NCBI RefSeq assembly: GCF_901709675.1
Contig: NC_051101.1
Location: forward strand, 14,345,416 to 14,409,415
Reading direction: 5' to 3'
Source: Syngnathus acus
Taxonomy: Eukaryota; Chordata; Actinopteri; Syngnathiformes; Syngnathidae
Length of the DNA stretch: 64,000 nt
A model generated the notes under the pieces. It saw nothing but the letters and a program-made list of their open reading frames with translations, had not been told where the DNA came from and did no database searches. The position numbers were made by a program, and so were the translations under genes. Positions within the stretch are counted from its first letter, which is position 1. Every line of letters starts with the position of its first letter. Positions 1 to 13,948 of this stretch are shown in pieces.

Positions 1-677
1 ACCAGCTTTGAGGTGCATTTGGTCTAAAATCATCATCATTTGAGTGCTGAGCTTATGTAATTGTAAGCAAAGTAGCAATTTCTTGCTCTTTTTGGATATT
101 GCCAACGTTTTGATACTTACAAAGACAATTAGTCCCTTGAACATCTTGGGCACGGACGGCGGCATCCACGCTTTGACTTTTATCTTATTCATTAGCCTCA
201 TGGTTAGGCTCGTGCCAACATAATAACCGACTCACGACAGAAAGTCAAAAGGCCACATTGACATTCATTCATGAGAGGGCCAGCCAGCCAGCACTCTAAA
301 GGCGTCCGTCTTGCTCATTGACGTGCCGTTTTGTTTGCCCCCGTTTATACGTCATAGTGCAAAATATTCAGTCACCTTGTTAGTGCCATCCTCTGAGCTT
401 TTCATTGCCTCAAAAACCTGTGAGTGTTTCTTAAAAGCACTTGGTGATACGTCAATTCTCCTGCAAAGGGATCACACAACAAAAGCATTAAGACAGCGCG
501 CACTGCCTTGGCCGAGCTATGAAGACAACATTGGACAGGACAACGAAGACTTGACCATTGCCCGGATCGAAAACAAACAACAGTTCAGGTAGGACAGTGG
601 AGAGAAATACCTGAGAGCTGCTTTTAAAATAGCAGGTGAAGCCACAGTACACTGAGAGTTGTTCAGGGCGACTCTAC
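1..677. other. Intron of thrap3, no exon seen
   Basis: This is the intron after the exon ending in KSPEIHR. I looked on the minus strand for the expected next exon (RIDISPS...) and did not find it. The small open frames here show no family resemblance. Confidence 0.5.
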
Positions 678-3600
678 CTGTGAATCTCTGGGCTTTTTCG
701 GGGTTTCATGCTCTCCCTCGCTGCAGCTTGCCTTTGGTACATGGTGAATCGCTCATTGAGAGTCATTCGGGAAGAGGCAAAGTGATGAGCTGCGACAAAA
801 ACAGATGAACTCTGTGAAACGTTTTGGTTTTCCCTCCAGATGGCAAAGCAAATCTTGAGTAGAATGATGATGATGATAAACACGATGGAAATCCACTTGT
901 GAACTCACCTCTGATGTGGTGCAGGATGGTCACAATGTGCTGAGCAAACAGCTCGGCGGTAGTTCTCTGCATCGGCGCAGTCTGAACGTGTTGAAAGATG
1001 GAGCGGAACTCCTGACCTCTCTTTGACGATTGCACCAGGTCCTGAGACAACTGTCGCTCCTGAGCTAAAATCTCGGAAGTGCTGAACACGGTCCAAATGA
1101 TTGTGTGAGTCAATTGGCACACAATTGGTCAATATTTGCAAAATATCCAAACCGGAAAACCACAACTTACCCGATCATGCTGTCTCCAAGGAAATCCATT
1201 CTGACATTAATCTTGGGCTCAGGTTTTCTCAAGGACAACAACGCTGAGTCCTCCTCTGTCATCAGAAACATCTCCCTGTCAGAGTTCCGCCTCAACAGTG
1301 GCACGGGAGATGGCGTCGAGAGAGATTTCGATATTTTCATGGGTTTGCAACCCAGCTCTTCAAAGGTTCCCGACATTTCCCGCCGAGCAATGGCAGCCAA
1401 TTGCAGCGCATTGTACCTCTCCTCTCCGAGAGCGCTGGATTCGCTGTCGGCTCCCTGCGAGGAGGCCACGCTTTGCCATCTGTCAAAGCACTCATCAACC
1501 GGCTCTCTGGATGAATGAACAACCTTTGGATTCGCTTTGTCAACATCTCCATTGTGCCTGTCTTTGTTCTGTGACTTTGAGTGAGGTTTGCGGAGGATTC
1601 CGTCCTCCTCCGCCTCAGATGCAGAAGGAGAATCCTTCAGTAAATGATTTAAAGTCACTTTGCCGTTGAGGTCTTCTGTGTGGCACTTTGATGGTGGCTC
1701 AGCGACACCTGCCGGTGCTGGACCGTTTATATCGGCTTCATCGTCTACAGTATTTGCCTCTGTGCTCTTGTTTTCCCAACTGGGTTTGGGTTTTTTATTG
1801 TGCTCCTTCAGAAACCTAAACAAAGGTAACAAAAACAGAGAGTGCTAGCATAACTTAACAGACGACCACTGAAGTGATGGTTGTTAGTAACATAAGAACA
1901 AAATCGGTCTTACTTTCTGAAAGCGATGGAGATGGCTGCTTTGTCTCCATCAGGGAATTCCTCGCTCTTGAACATGTCAAGGCTTGAAAGCATTTGGTTT
2001 AGCGCTTCCTGTGACATTTGTGTACTTGGTGCATTACACACCGTCTCCCAAGAGGGGGCACCATTGCTGGTGTCATTCTGAGATGAGCTACCAGTCTGGT
2101 TTGAGTTTTGGCTGTTCTGAAGATTGACAGCAAGATTTTCTGGACTGGCTTTCTTTGGACTGCTGTTGTATTCAGTCAGGATATGCCAGCCCCCCTCAGT
2201 TGACCCACCACCTGGACCTTGGGCATCTCCCACCTCAAATTGCTCCCCATCTGCCCCTTCTTTCTGGGCCTCCTTGGCCAAGAGCTCCTCTTTTACATTG
2301 TTGGAACTCTGATTAGCCACCAAAGGGGCTTTGGGAGAAGAGCCATGAGAGGAAGCGTTAGAATGTTGAGATTGCCTTGATAATGGAGAAGGGGATCGGT
2401 CAGTGTGGTGGGATTGTCCTGGAGGAGGGGGGCTTCCAGAGAATTTCTGGAGGTAGGGTCGCCCTCGGGACTGGTTTTGATGCTGCTGTTTTTGCTGCTT
2501 CTGCGGGTTCTGCTTGTAATTTTTCCAGTTGTTACGAAAATTATAATTGTTGTTGTTGTTATTGTAACCTCTGCTGCCGCCGCCGCCACCACCACCACCA
2601 CGCTGGTATCGTCCACGTGAGAAGTAGCCCCGTCCTCTGCCTCGGAAGTTGTACGGCCTCCGGAAGCCGCGGTGATATCCCCGTAACTCACGGCTGTTCT
2701 GATATTTCTTGTCGCGGTTATAAAGTGGCGATTGAGATCTTGACCGGGACCGTGATCGAGACCGTGACCTAGAGCTAGGAGAACAAGAAAATCATGATCA
2801 AAGCCTGCTTTTTATCCCCACACCTCGTACATGGCCCGGTACACAAAAGAGTGAAATGTGCGTTTAATTGAATTGGGGCAGTGGAGGGAAGTAGAAACGT
2901 AGCTTTTTCAGGGATGTGTACTTTAAGTATTATTTTTTTCTGTTGACTTGGCACATTCAAAAACTTGTGCCTAAAATTTCTACCCCTTACTTTTTCAACC
3001 TCATAATTTATGGATTGGTTTTCTTTCCGTAGCACTGTACTTCACCCCAAACACAAAAATCAGCTACAACTTCTTCCGTCCTTCCTAGTCCGGAACCTCC
3101 TCAATTAAGTAGCCATTCATGCAGTAAAGATGGCCTACCAATGTTGCAGTGACAAAATGCTCCACATGGTGGCTCTAGTGATCCTCTTATGTACATTACT
3201 CCAGCGTCAACCTAAAATATACCGTAGTCTGCAATTTATTGCTAAGCTCCTATAGTATCTTATCTCTATAGTATGTCGTATATGCGTGCTAGATACATTT
3301 TGAGACTCCTCACTGGTGCATTTGACGTTATAGACGGTTCACATCTGCTGTATACATGAACGTATCATCTTCCAGACCTTTGGTGTAGACATCAATACTT
3401 AAAATGTTTTCGGAATTTTTCCACCCATCTTTTACAAGGCATAGTATTGTACTCAAGTTTCCGCCATCAATGGAAAAGTAATACGACTGAACTCTACCAA
3501 CCACCAATGTATGCCAAAACCAACGCACCCTTCCAACAGCAACATAAAAGATGTGAAAGAGATCGACAATGCAAAAAAAAGAACTCACCGCGTCCTTTTT

Positions 3601-4040
3601 TTCATTGGAATACCGAGTGATTCACAAGGCAGCACACTGAGCTGCTCTGCACACTTAAAGGCAGTGAGTTGCGCTGACACTCCAGCTGTGTCACATGGGC
3701 CAAACAGAGGAGGAGGGCTCTACTCAAATCCTCTTTGACTCTATGCTTGCCGGTAATGGGGATTAACCAATCGGTGGAGAGATGACTAATGGCAAGATCA
3801 ATTGGGAAAAGATATTTCAAATGTGATCAGCCCAAGGCAAAAACACAAAGTCACGGGAATTGGTGAAATCTACCTGTATCGATGTCTCCTGGAGCGCGAG
3901 CGGGAGTGACTTCTTTGAGAGTGCGAGGTGGACCGGGATCGGGAGCGCGATCGGGACCGGGATCTCGAGTGACTCCGAGACCGAGAAGCTGATCTTGTGG
4001 CTCTGGACATCCCCGCTGGCAGGCCAGGCACCTCAGACTA
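678..4040 (-). CDS. thrap3: THRAP3/BCLAF1-family nuclear protein, THRAP3-like (3' end off window)
   Basis: SR-rich nuclear protein that, in its family, acts in Pol II transcription (TRAP150) and pre-mRNA splicing. Exons read on the minus strand: 3874-4040 (ATG at 4010; 5'UTR from 4011), 1914-2768, 1171-1815, 909-1081 and 678-789; all junctions are GT-AG and phases agree. The first coding exon encodes MSRATRSASR followed by an Arg-Ser run. The next gives more RS dipeptides, an RGRGRGYFSRGRY segment, poly-Gly and poly-Asn. The conserved C-terminal block is clear: NVRMD, LAQERQLSQDLVQSS, EFRSIFQHVQ, ELFAQHIVTILHH, MTLNERFTMYQ, KSPEIHR. ELFAQHIVTI and NVRMD fit THRAP3 better than BCLAF1. The last donor (676-677) splices to exons left of the window, expected to begin with the RIDISPS motif. 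About 640 residues are visible. It lies in the same orientation as map7d1, as in human. The paralogue choice (a or b copy) is open. Confidence 0.85.
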
Positions 4041-4941
4041 CTGTCATAGAACAAAAAAAGTCATCCATTCCAGTCACAAGTTTAAAAAAAAAAAGGCAAA
4101 AATGCACATTCCTAATAAGAACATGGGCAATAGAACTTCTTGAAGTGGTTCAGTGGTATTCTCGGGTTAAATGAAGGAAAGATGAGAGAATTGCCAAAGA
4201 GACCAGCATCCCAGGAAAAAACTGAAAATGAAAGAAAGAAAACCAAATGGCGTCAACAAGCAGCTTCCAAAGAGCAGGGTAGGCACTGCGTAGTAGTATC
4301 AACCACATGCTGTTTTTATTTAGTCACTGCTACTTATTTGCATAAAGGGCGGACTTGCCTTGGTCAACTCCGCCACTCACCATTGCCTATGCTGCAGAAA
4401 ATTGCACAGTAATTCACACCGAGTTCTGAAAAGCGAAGCTGGTCTTTGAGCGACCGACCACTCTAGTCTATAATTTCTTTGTCATACCTACATAAATCTG
4501 AAAATATGAATTCTGAAGCCCCCAAAACCCAGACTTGGCTGGACATTGTGAAGCTAATACCACATGAGCTCAACACGAGAATACTTCCTTGCGTTTATTA
4601 CACGTGACTGCAGTTTTCATTTGAACATGGTCCAGATAAAACCCGCTACTGTCAAATGTATTGTTTTACGCCACGTTAAACAGTATAACGCAATGGAATC
4701 TGCTCTATATGGAAGCTGCACAAAGATAACAGAAGACTCAAGCAACAGGAATCTATAGATTTTTGGGTCTGCAGAGGTCTGAGATCTGCAAAGGATCACC
4801 AGAGTCCTCTCCCTGGACTTTGGATCAAACTACCGACCGCGTACGACCGAGATTACAAAAGCGGCGCACCCTATTGCATTGGTGTTCCCGGTGTATATCC
4901 CTGCTACTATTTTGGAAAGTATCGAAACCAATCTGTCTCCT

Positions 4942-4956
4942 CCCCCCCCCCCCCCC
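4942..4956. repeat. C homopolymer (about 15 nt)
   Basis: Uninterrupted C run. Similar runs of 10-17 C or G occur near 18661, 22242, 24208, 37682 and 45796. Confidence 0.9.
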
Positions 4957-7638
4957 TTTTGCTCCTCTTTCATAAGCACCACGAGCACGCTGCTCCCCCT
5001 TGTTCCTGGCACTTTGTTGTCATTGGCTTTCAGGGTGCAATTTCCTGAAGGCTCCAACCTCGAGCGAGCATCTACTGCGCTTAGTCTGCATATTATAAGA
5101 GCGTGACATTCACATGTGCTCTTTTTAGTAGTGAAATGGTGGACTGTTTTTCCTCTCGACATATCAGAACCCCCTTAGAGATGTTCACTTGCATGACAGT
5201 AGATGTCCTGGAACATCTGGACAACATTGGAAAGCAAGTGTAAAAGAGAAGGACAAAAAGCTTCCTCTGTGAAATGGCCTACAAACTGCAACTGGAATCC
5301 TTAATTCCACGCCACATTTCGTCTGTGTCAGCTCTGGCCTTTCTGTCTTTGGGTACTATGACAACTCCTATCTTCTACCACATGCAAAGTTTATAAGGAT
5401 GGAGCCACGGTATCAGCCCTGCTATCTGTCTACTCTCACCCATGACGATTGGTATTCGCCCCTGGTCCTCCGGGTCCCTCCACCCTGCTTATCAATATTC
5501 TTGTGTTCACAAAACATCATAGCAATTGAGTAGGACATGTCTTAATCATTCAAGATCCACCAGCGTGGTTCCTTGTGGTGGCTACATTTTGTTGATGCAG
5601 TGTAAAGTACCAAAGGCTTGTGACTATTCTTACCAACAACTTGCTTCTTGCCAAGTCGTTCAAAGCTCACAGTTGTTGCATCTGTTTCGGAGGTCTCAAT
5701 CGATAACCATGTGCAGCTGTGCCTCTGGCTTCCAACATACTGTCCGCAACCTAATGACGGAGAATTTAGCCTCTTAAGGGAGCCTGTTGCCTGTTTGGCC
5801 TTTTAACCAGTCAACACTGGATTTACTCTCAAACACGTAGCGCTACCGCACTTGTGAGGCCCTTTTAATGGATTCACTCCAATAGAAGTGATCGTCTTAA
5901 CTACCTCACATTTGACAACCCGATGACACTGACAGTAGCACTGATAATGAACCCCGGGCAAGAAAATGTTCTGAACCCAGGACAAAGATATCGCCTATCT
6001 AAATGGTCCTTTCATAGACCGACATCAGAACAGCTGTAGTTTAATTTCACGTAATCCACAATGGACCTGCAACTCGATACGCACGATACTCTTTAGTGTC
6101 ACTGAGCCAATCCACTGCAATTGATGCGATCTCGGCTTTACTAAAACGCAACTAGCCTTCCGCTCCCCTTGTCAAGACACGTTGAAGCGGTTAGGATGGA
6201 CAACAGGGCCTCAGAGAAGATAAGCCACCCAGCTTCCTGCTAGCTTATTGAGCAAAAACAACTGCTTCGCTTCAGTCTGAAGGCTGAGAGTTCAGAGGAG
6301 GTCTTGTGTCGCGCCGTACTTCTTTGTCAAACCTAAATCGGTATGCGGAGGCGAGAGCTAAAGTACGACCGAGTGTCACCCAGACATCCTTGCGTTGACT
6401 CACTTCCCGACGCATCTGTCGTCCCCGTGTTTGCACACGAGAAGGACGCCATCAGCTGAAGTCGCTGGTCTCTATTTTGGTCTACCGGCAACAGGCCGGC
6501 CATGAGTTATAGCTTCATACTTGCAAAACATGCACAGTTGCCATTTGCGTTTTCCTTTGGGCCTTGTAGTCAGCATGGAGATAAGATGGTGGGCGGGTCT
6601 TTTCAACTCATTGTAGGGGTGCGCAACAACCTCAGATGGTGTTTTTTGGGGCAATTTGATCAAGAATGTCTGCATTCATATGAATGAAAATGCTGCACAG
6701 TAAATTTTGCTCGTCACAAATTCACCTCTTTCCATCAAGACCGAATGTATTATTTTTTCCGTATTATACGAGATGCAATGTAGTGTAGTGTTCTAACGCC
6801 ACCTCTCCCAAACAATGAGCGCAATGTTACAGACACGTTATCGTACGATCAAAACGCAACAGGACACCGGACCGAAATGAAACCTCATTAATAGACCGCG
6901 AGACTGTAAATACAGACACTCCTTATCATTGTGCGTGTGCGTGGGCAGTACGTGTGTGTTGGCACAGACAGCTGGTGTTTATCAAAGCAGATCCAATGGA
7001 ATCGGGCATCCCAACATTCTTTAACATGAGTCACCCCAAAGAATAGAGTGGAACTTGTGGATTCCAAATAAGACAGAAAGGAGTCGATTTGAACATGTGA
7101 CCATGTTTTTCTGTCGATGGAGTGGGTGAAATCTGCATTCGCCTGGCAACCATCCTGATCAAGCAAAATTGAAACAGGCCATTCAGGATATTTATCCAAA
7201 TATTTTCTTTTGAGCATTTTTACAATTTCTCCACGGTCATTGAGTGATTGGAAAAGGTTCCATTAAGATTGCCCCAAAAAGTACCGAACTCTCCACGAGT
7301 ATCCAGACTTTTTTTGCTTTGGAGAACTACCGCAGTGAGTCTAACAGTGTACACTTCTTGGAGCTCGTCCCGACTCCTCTTCACCACAAAGGGGAACTGG
7401 TGCAGCCCACTTCATAAATCCTTTTCCCCTCTCCAATTGCCTGCTCACATGTCACTGTGCACTTTCTCTTGATTGAGTGCAGCGTGCTAAATGTGTCATG
7501 TTCTGCCCAAGTGATGAATGTTAAGAGGAGCACAAAGAAGTCACCTACCGGTCAGCGTTTTTGCTCAGCGTTGACGTTGCCTCATATTCAGCAGCACCTA
7601 AAAGCGTTAAAAGTCGTCCCACTGCAATGCTCCTTGCT

Positions 7639-7817
7639 TGTGTGTGTGTGTGTGTGTGTATGTGTGCGTGCGTGTGTGATCTGCAGTGGCGACTGGCTCA
7701 CTTATGTCTGCTCGCATGTGTGCACGCATGTGTCGGTGGGAGTGTGCGTGTGTTTGCAATCGAGAAGGGGGCGTGGCCTCTGCCCTCCCTTTTAGTGTGT
7801 TCCTGTGTGTGTGTGTG

Positions 7818-7848
<31 letters not shown>

Positions 7849-7860
7849 CTGTGTGTGTGA
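7639..7860. repeat. Compound TG/CA microsatellite region
   Basis: Two TG tracts (7639-7677 and 7797-7860) are separated by a TG-enriched imperfect stretch. Long open frames here on both strands, rich in Cys/Val or Thr/His, are products of the repeat. Confidence 0.9.
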
Positions 7861-9613
7861 TTATCCCAAAAGACAGTGATTCAAAATATATATTGTACGG
7901 ATATATTAAACATGCATACAGTATAATTAAAAATAAATAACATGAATACAACTTAAGAAGTTAAAAAAGAATCAAACAAATTCAAGAAAGATACATTAAA
8001 TATTAAATCTGTCTGAACGAAACTTTTGTAATCGTTATACATTTTGATTTATTTTGAATATCATCACTTTTCAATTAAAAATGTGAAATTTCTTAAATAT
8101 TTATCCCCAAAACATCCAAATACTTTGGATAAAAAGAAATAAACAAACACTAGATGCTACATGAAACAAACTGAAAGAAAATTGGACAAACATTAACATT
8201 GATGAAACATGACCCTTCTAGAAAAAAATAATCGATTTAAATGAGTTCAATAATTATACAATGGCTCATTCCATCAACACTTGCGGGTATGTAAGAGCGT
8301 TACTTAACCTGCTCTTGTCTGTAGCAACAAACACCCGCAAGAACGCCCCAAGGATGACATAGAAACTCCTGTCAAAAAAAACCAACTCTCTGGGTGGCAA
8401 GCCAAAAGTGTTTTTGCTGTGCGCTAGAAGCAAAAAGTCACAGCTCTTGGACCACAGATGAAAGCAGGGTCGCTAATTGAGTGCAGTTGTGCAATATTAG
8501 TCACTGCATCCATTCATGATTCTTGCTCCAAAAAGTCAGCTAGCTCAAACGTGACTTTCCAGACGACAAGCAGAGCGGTTGTAATTTTCCTGGGTCATTC
8601 AAGGCCTCTATTAAGAGATCTTCTAAATTGCCTGCGAAACACAGCCGCGTTCATCGTTAAACAGTCGCCATATTGACGCTGACGTTGGATTTGTTTTACC
8701 GACAGGCATTCTTTTCATCGGAGCATGTTTTATGAAGTGCGCTGGCTTATCAGTTGACGGCTAAATGGAGGCTGAGAAGGCTCGCATTGTTATTGTTTCA
8801 TAGAGTCAGTCGGCGGTATAAATATTCCGCTCAAAGCCGGCTTCTCGTCTTATCATCGTTTTCCCTCTTTTACCTCCACGTTAGCCATTCAAAGCAGGGC
8901 TTAGAGTTCATGTGCCCTTCCTGTGTAATGTTCTTCGTCTTGTTGATGTTATGTCTGCCCTACGCGGCGCGGCGGCCAACATAGGACCAACTGCAGCGAT
9001 GAAAATCTTTCAACCCTAATTGGGGCTGACAATCAAGGGTGTCCCTTAGAACGCTCCCGACAACCAAGCAATGAGTTCACTTTAGTTGTTAAATTTTACG
9101 TGACTACAAATTTAATTGGAGTTATTACTCCAATTTCAGTAACGGATTTGTCAATCGATGCGAATGTTAACATTTTTGCTCAAGCATTCATGCTAGCTCT
9201 GTTAGCTGCTCTGCTTACGGGTGAAGAACAAACTTAAAAAAAGAAAAATGTTCATGTTGTTTAACCCCCCCCCGCCCCCTCCTTCTTGAAGTAAAGTATC
9301 AGGACACTTCATTCAACTCCACAAAGCCTGCAATGGCTCAGGTATTTCCATTTGTTTACCTTCATTCATTGACCCGAATGAACACAAGTGGTACAGAAAA
9401 TGGATGGATTAACGCCGCATTCATTACCAGAAATCACAACAAAGCCAGACAGAATGTACAGACCCAACGGGACCACCGTGCTCGAAGCTTTAATTAGTCA
9501 TTACGGTTTGTGTTTACGCTGCAGGAAAGTCGGATACGCCGCAATTCAGCGTGTGCCTATCAAAGCCCTCAAATTGTTACAATCATTCTGTTTGGACTGT
9601 AGGCGAACAAAAA

Positions 9614-9638
9614 CCAGCCAGCCAGCCAGCCAGCCAGC
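9614..9638. repeat. (CAGC)n microsatellite
   Basis: About six perfect copies of a CAGC tetranucleotide in intergenic DNA. Confidence 0.9.
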
Positions 9639-12600
9639 GTGTGTATTTGCATTGGAAATGCTGCTGCTGAGAGCTTGCGCCGCCGCATCCTGCCATCCTT
9701 CCCTTTCTTTATTCATCAAGTTCTCTCCATCATTCAAACACGGTCAGCTTTGCAAATCATCACACTTACACATCTGTGATGGGCAGGACAGTTGTCACAG
9801 CAGATGGCTTCATGCATTTGAGACAAGCTAGTCTCGAGACTTGAAATTGTTGACTTAAATCGGATTTGTCGTTAAACTGGTTGACCCCTTTAAGTTGTAC
9901 ATGTCACGTGTGAACACGAGTGTGCAGCCTTGACCCCATAATAAAAATGAAAGTTTTAACCATGGACCGCTAACCTGGAGAGTCGCGAGGCCTCGATGGG
10001 CTATTTTCAGCAAGTCCCCTTGACACTATCTCCGTCTCTCGCGTGTGTTTGGATAAATGAGTTCGCAACCCCGCACAGCGCCGACCGACTTTGTATCCTC
10101 TCCACCTGTTGGAAGTGTCCATCTCCTCGCGAATGGTCTTGCGGTAGCACATCTCGTAACTCAACTCCCTTGGGGGGCGTTGTCTTCGGCGGTGGGCCGA
10201 GGTTCTGTACATTGCTCGGATTTTCACATACTGTCTTTGTTCTTTACGGCAACAAGAATCATTCTCGTCTTGTCTCGGCCGAAGAACAACCAGCAGTAAA
10301 ACGTTCAGGTATTATTAACTCATTTAGCATTTCTTTTGTCACTCAGTAAATGTGATTCTCCAAATGGCATAGAATCGACGCAACGCTGGCAACGTACAAC
10401 ATCGTCTGTTTTTTTGTTCCCCATCGGTATCATGTCTGTAAATTAATCAAATGAACTATTACGAGCTTGATCTAAATGGGTAGAATATACTAAAATTGAA
10501 ATCAGAATTCTTAAGTTCATAGTGTGACTTTGACCATCCCTGCTAAGAGTACTCTCGCCTTACCAACAGAATGTTGTCGAATCAAGACTTGTACGGGGTC
10601 TGCAGAGAGCCGAAACAAGCCGGCAGTGTAGTAAGTAAATCCTTCCCTTTTATGTCAAACCACCTCTGTTTTGGAGCATCTGGTTGTTGTTACCGCTTGT
10701 AAATATCCAAGCATCTCTTACTGGCTGTACCATGAATCATCCTTTATTCCGAAGAAAAGACTCGATTGTTTCTAAAAGGTACCTTACGTGGGGAAAAATA
10801 ACGTTAAGCTTTCTTTTAATGGCAACAGAAAAAAAAAAAAAAAAAACATTTTTCTTGAGAATGTAAAAGCGTTTTGCTCAGTAGGGTACACGCATATGCC
10901 GATTTTAACGTCTACCGATTGAACTTGAAGTCATTCTTCACCGCCGATCCAAGATCACGTTGACGTCTGTGGTACTTTGAAGTTGATTGTAGGCTTTGGC
11001 GGTCCAGCTCTTACCCCTATCAAGGACTGAGTTTGGAAAGTAAGAAAAGACCACCTCCAACTCCATAGTGCGGCCACAACTGCCGGATCATCTGACACCT
11101 GTCAAAAAGCAAGATGGATGTCTGGCTTGGCCTCTTTGTCAACACAGCGGGCCCGGTAGGGGGTTGTGGAGACGAGCACGCATGGCAGACAGCTGCCCCG
11201 TGGCTCCAGAAGTCCTCCGTGATCACCAACCCTCATACACACCGTGGCTATAGAGTCAATTATCACCTTCTCCGTATTACGGCCAAGCACTCGGATGGCA
11301 CCGGCGCTCGTCCAAACTCGCACGTCAGCTAGAAAAATGTGGGAAACCAAAGACGGCTGCCACCAGAGCCGCGATTATGAGCAAAATCCCGATTTGATTA
11401 GTGGGCAAACGAGGAGATAAAAGTAGAGCACAGCTTCACGAGCGTGCAATTCCTCCATACCAAATAGCCTCTGTCCCAGACGTGCTTTTGGCATGTCCAG
11501 TATCATTTGGACTTTTGACACCTAAGATGACAAACGGGTGTCCCGGTTTTCTTCTCTGACCATCTTCTTTGAACTGACTTTTAAGACCTAAACCTCCCGC
11601 AAATGGAGTGTCGCTCTCATGGGGTGGTCTTCTGATCCAGTCTAACATTAGTGGTCAGTCAGAGTGCATCATCAAGTGATGGAACTGTTTCCCAACGATC
11701 TCCAGAGTGGAGGTTCTATTAAATGAGGACCTTGGGAATTTGAAAATAGGAATGGCAAGACAAATGTGTGACCCTCAGCCCATTGGAGCAAGAGGTCGAG
11801 CTTGCCTAGCTGTCATTTTCTTCTTAACGCCGTCAGATGTATGGAGGCCGCCGGGCAGCAGGTGCTGCTGGTAGACAACCCACCAGTGCCACTCACGGGC
11901 ACCGTACTAATGACCCGTACTAAGTAGAGGTCGCCTAGGTCGTGCCGCACCTTTTGCGGCATCTTCACAAACGGGTCGTGCAACCGGATCCCCGTCGCAG
12001 TCTCTCGGGTTTGTTACTCAACGCGGCTTACGGGAAAGCCTTCATTAACTGTGCGGGCAAATTGACATTTTAAAGTTGGCATAGGAAAGTAAGGTTCTAT
12101 AATTGGGTTGTATACAAATAGTCTCAGCTCATAGGTGGACATAAAAGACGGCGCATTAGCTCGCGTACGTGATCCGCTCGCGGGAGTTGGTGATGCGTGC
12201 GGAAAAACACTTGGACAGCTGCGCCAGACCGACGCAATTGAAGACAGCCTTCACGACAGCTGAGGCTGCCACAATCCGTTAGACCAGTCAAAAATAAATT
12301 CAAAATAAAAAAAAAAAGCACCTATCTCCAGTTTTTCTCTTGGACCTTTTGTTCGCTTGCTATACCAACTTAGGTTAAATCAGGCGTAGTTCTGTGGTCT
12401 ACCAAGGGTAAAATTAGTCTGTGCAAATGCGCTCAACCTTTGCCGTGGAGCTATCGGCGGTTTCACTTACAGTGAGCCCGAGGTGGCACTCGATGAAACT
12501 CAGTACTTGGATACAAAGTAAAAATCCAAGTCCGGTAACATACTTGCACTTTGCTACTTCCATGAGAACCCGAGAAGACAACCAGGAAATATAAATTTGC

Positions 12601-13921
12601 TTGCTTCTTTGTTTTCACTCCCTAGTGGTGAGTAGGTTGTATGACATGTTGTTTCTCATTGGTCTTAAAATACACGCCCACACTGAAGTACGTCTGGTGT
12701 GCCCAGATGGCCTCTGCCAGCTAAATTAAAGAGACGCTTCGACTTTTTAAGTTCAAGCAGCTGTGGATTTCTGCGAGTTGACACTCTTGGTCTAAGTAGA
12801 CGTGAACAGACACACAGTAAACACGTCACATTTAGGCTTTTCATTTCTTTGCGCTAACGTACCAGCCGGCTAGCATAATCGCTCACTGACACAATGTTCA
12901 TTTGTGTGCGCTAATTAACCTTGGCTTGTTTGTTCCCATTGCTACTCCTCCTTTTTAATCATTACGACCCCCTCGAACGAAGGGATTCAAGTGAACCTTT
13001 TTTGTTCAGCTAAATGGAAGCAGATGGCTCCCACGGAGTTTCTTTCGTATGGGGGCAGACACGCATGACCATACCGAGGGACAGCAAAATCAGAAAACAA
13101 ACAACAATCAAAGCCACACTGGCGTATAAATAAAGCAGCAGGCAGGGTAGCTCAAAAGTGTTTCTTTGGCCTCCCGCAATGAGTCACAAACGTACATCAG
13201 CTTGCATTTGTATCCTTTAGCTCACATGTGCGTGGCATCCTTCCAAAACAGTTGATGCGCAAAGATGTTGGCCGGCCTCACTGATTTGGGAGCTGTGCTC
13301 AAGTTTGGGACATTCTACCACCTGCTGACTCATGGCTTTATGAATAGATCATACAAAATTGAAATCCAACTGTTCTTTAAAATGCAAATGTTTAAATACA
13401 GCTTTTCTGTAGAGAGTTGGCGATTCTTTCCGACGCGGACCACACTTCGCTAAGTCGCGAAATGAAGTTTGACAGTTTGACCGTTTTCTCAGTCCCAACG
13501 CAAATCCTTCTGTTCTGTCAACAAAATTCCCAGATTCAACCCTTTCCTGTTTAGAACGTACCTACAAACTCCTTTTTGACCGCGTAATAAAAGACTTTCA
13601 GTGCTGCCCTTCCTTCCATTTGCTTTGGCTTTTGCGACCCGACGGCCGAACTGAGTCGCATTTGTCCCGCCGTCTCCTTTGCACAAAACGTCTAGCCGTT
13701 GTGTTTCTGCTCAGCCAAAGCAGTAAAGCTGGCGGCGGCGCAAAGGCGTGTTAGCAACCCGCCAACGAAAAGCACTTCCTGTGCAGAGTCACTGGAACTG
13801 AGCGGCCGCAAGCCCCAAGCCCGCAACTCCTCGCACCGTGGGCCAAACAGGATGTTGTGCGATGTGCCAGGCTATAACAACCCAGCTGACTGGACCTGTT
13901 GACTGACTCGCCCTGGTGTTA

Positions 13922-13948
13922 ACACACGCACACACACACACACACACC
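13922..13948. repeat. (CA)n microsatellite
   Basis: CA dinucleotide run with one GC interruption near its start. Confidence 0.9.
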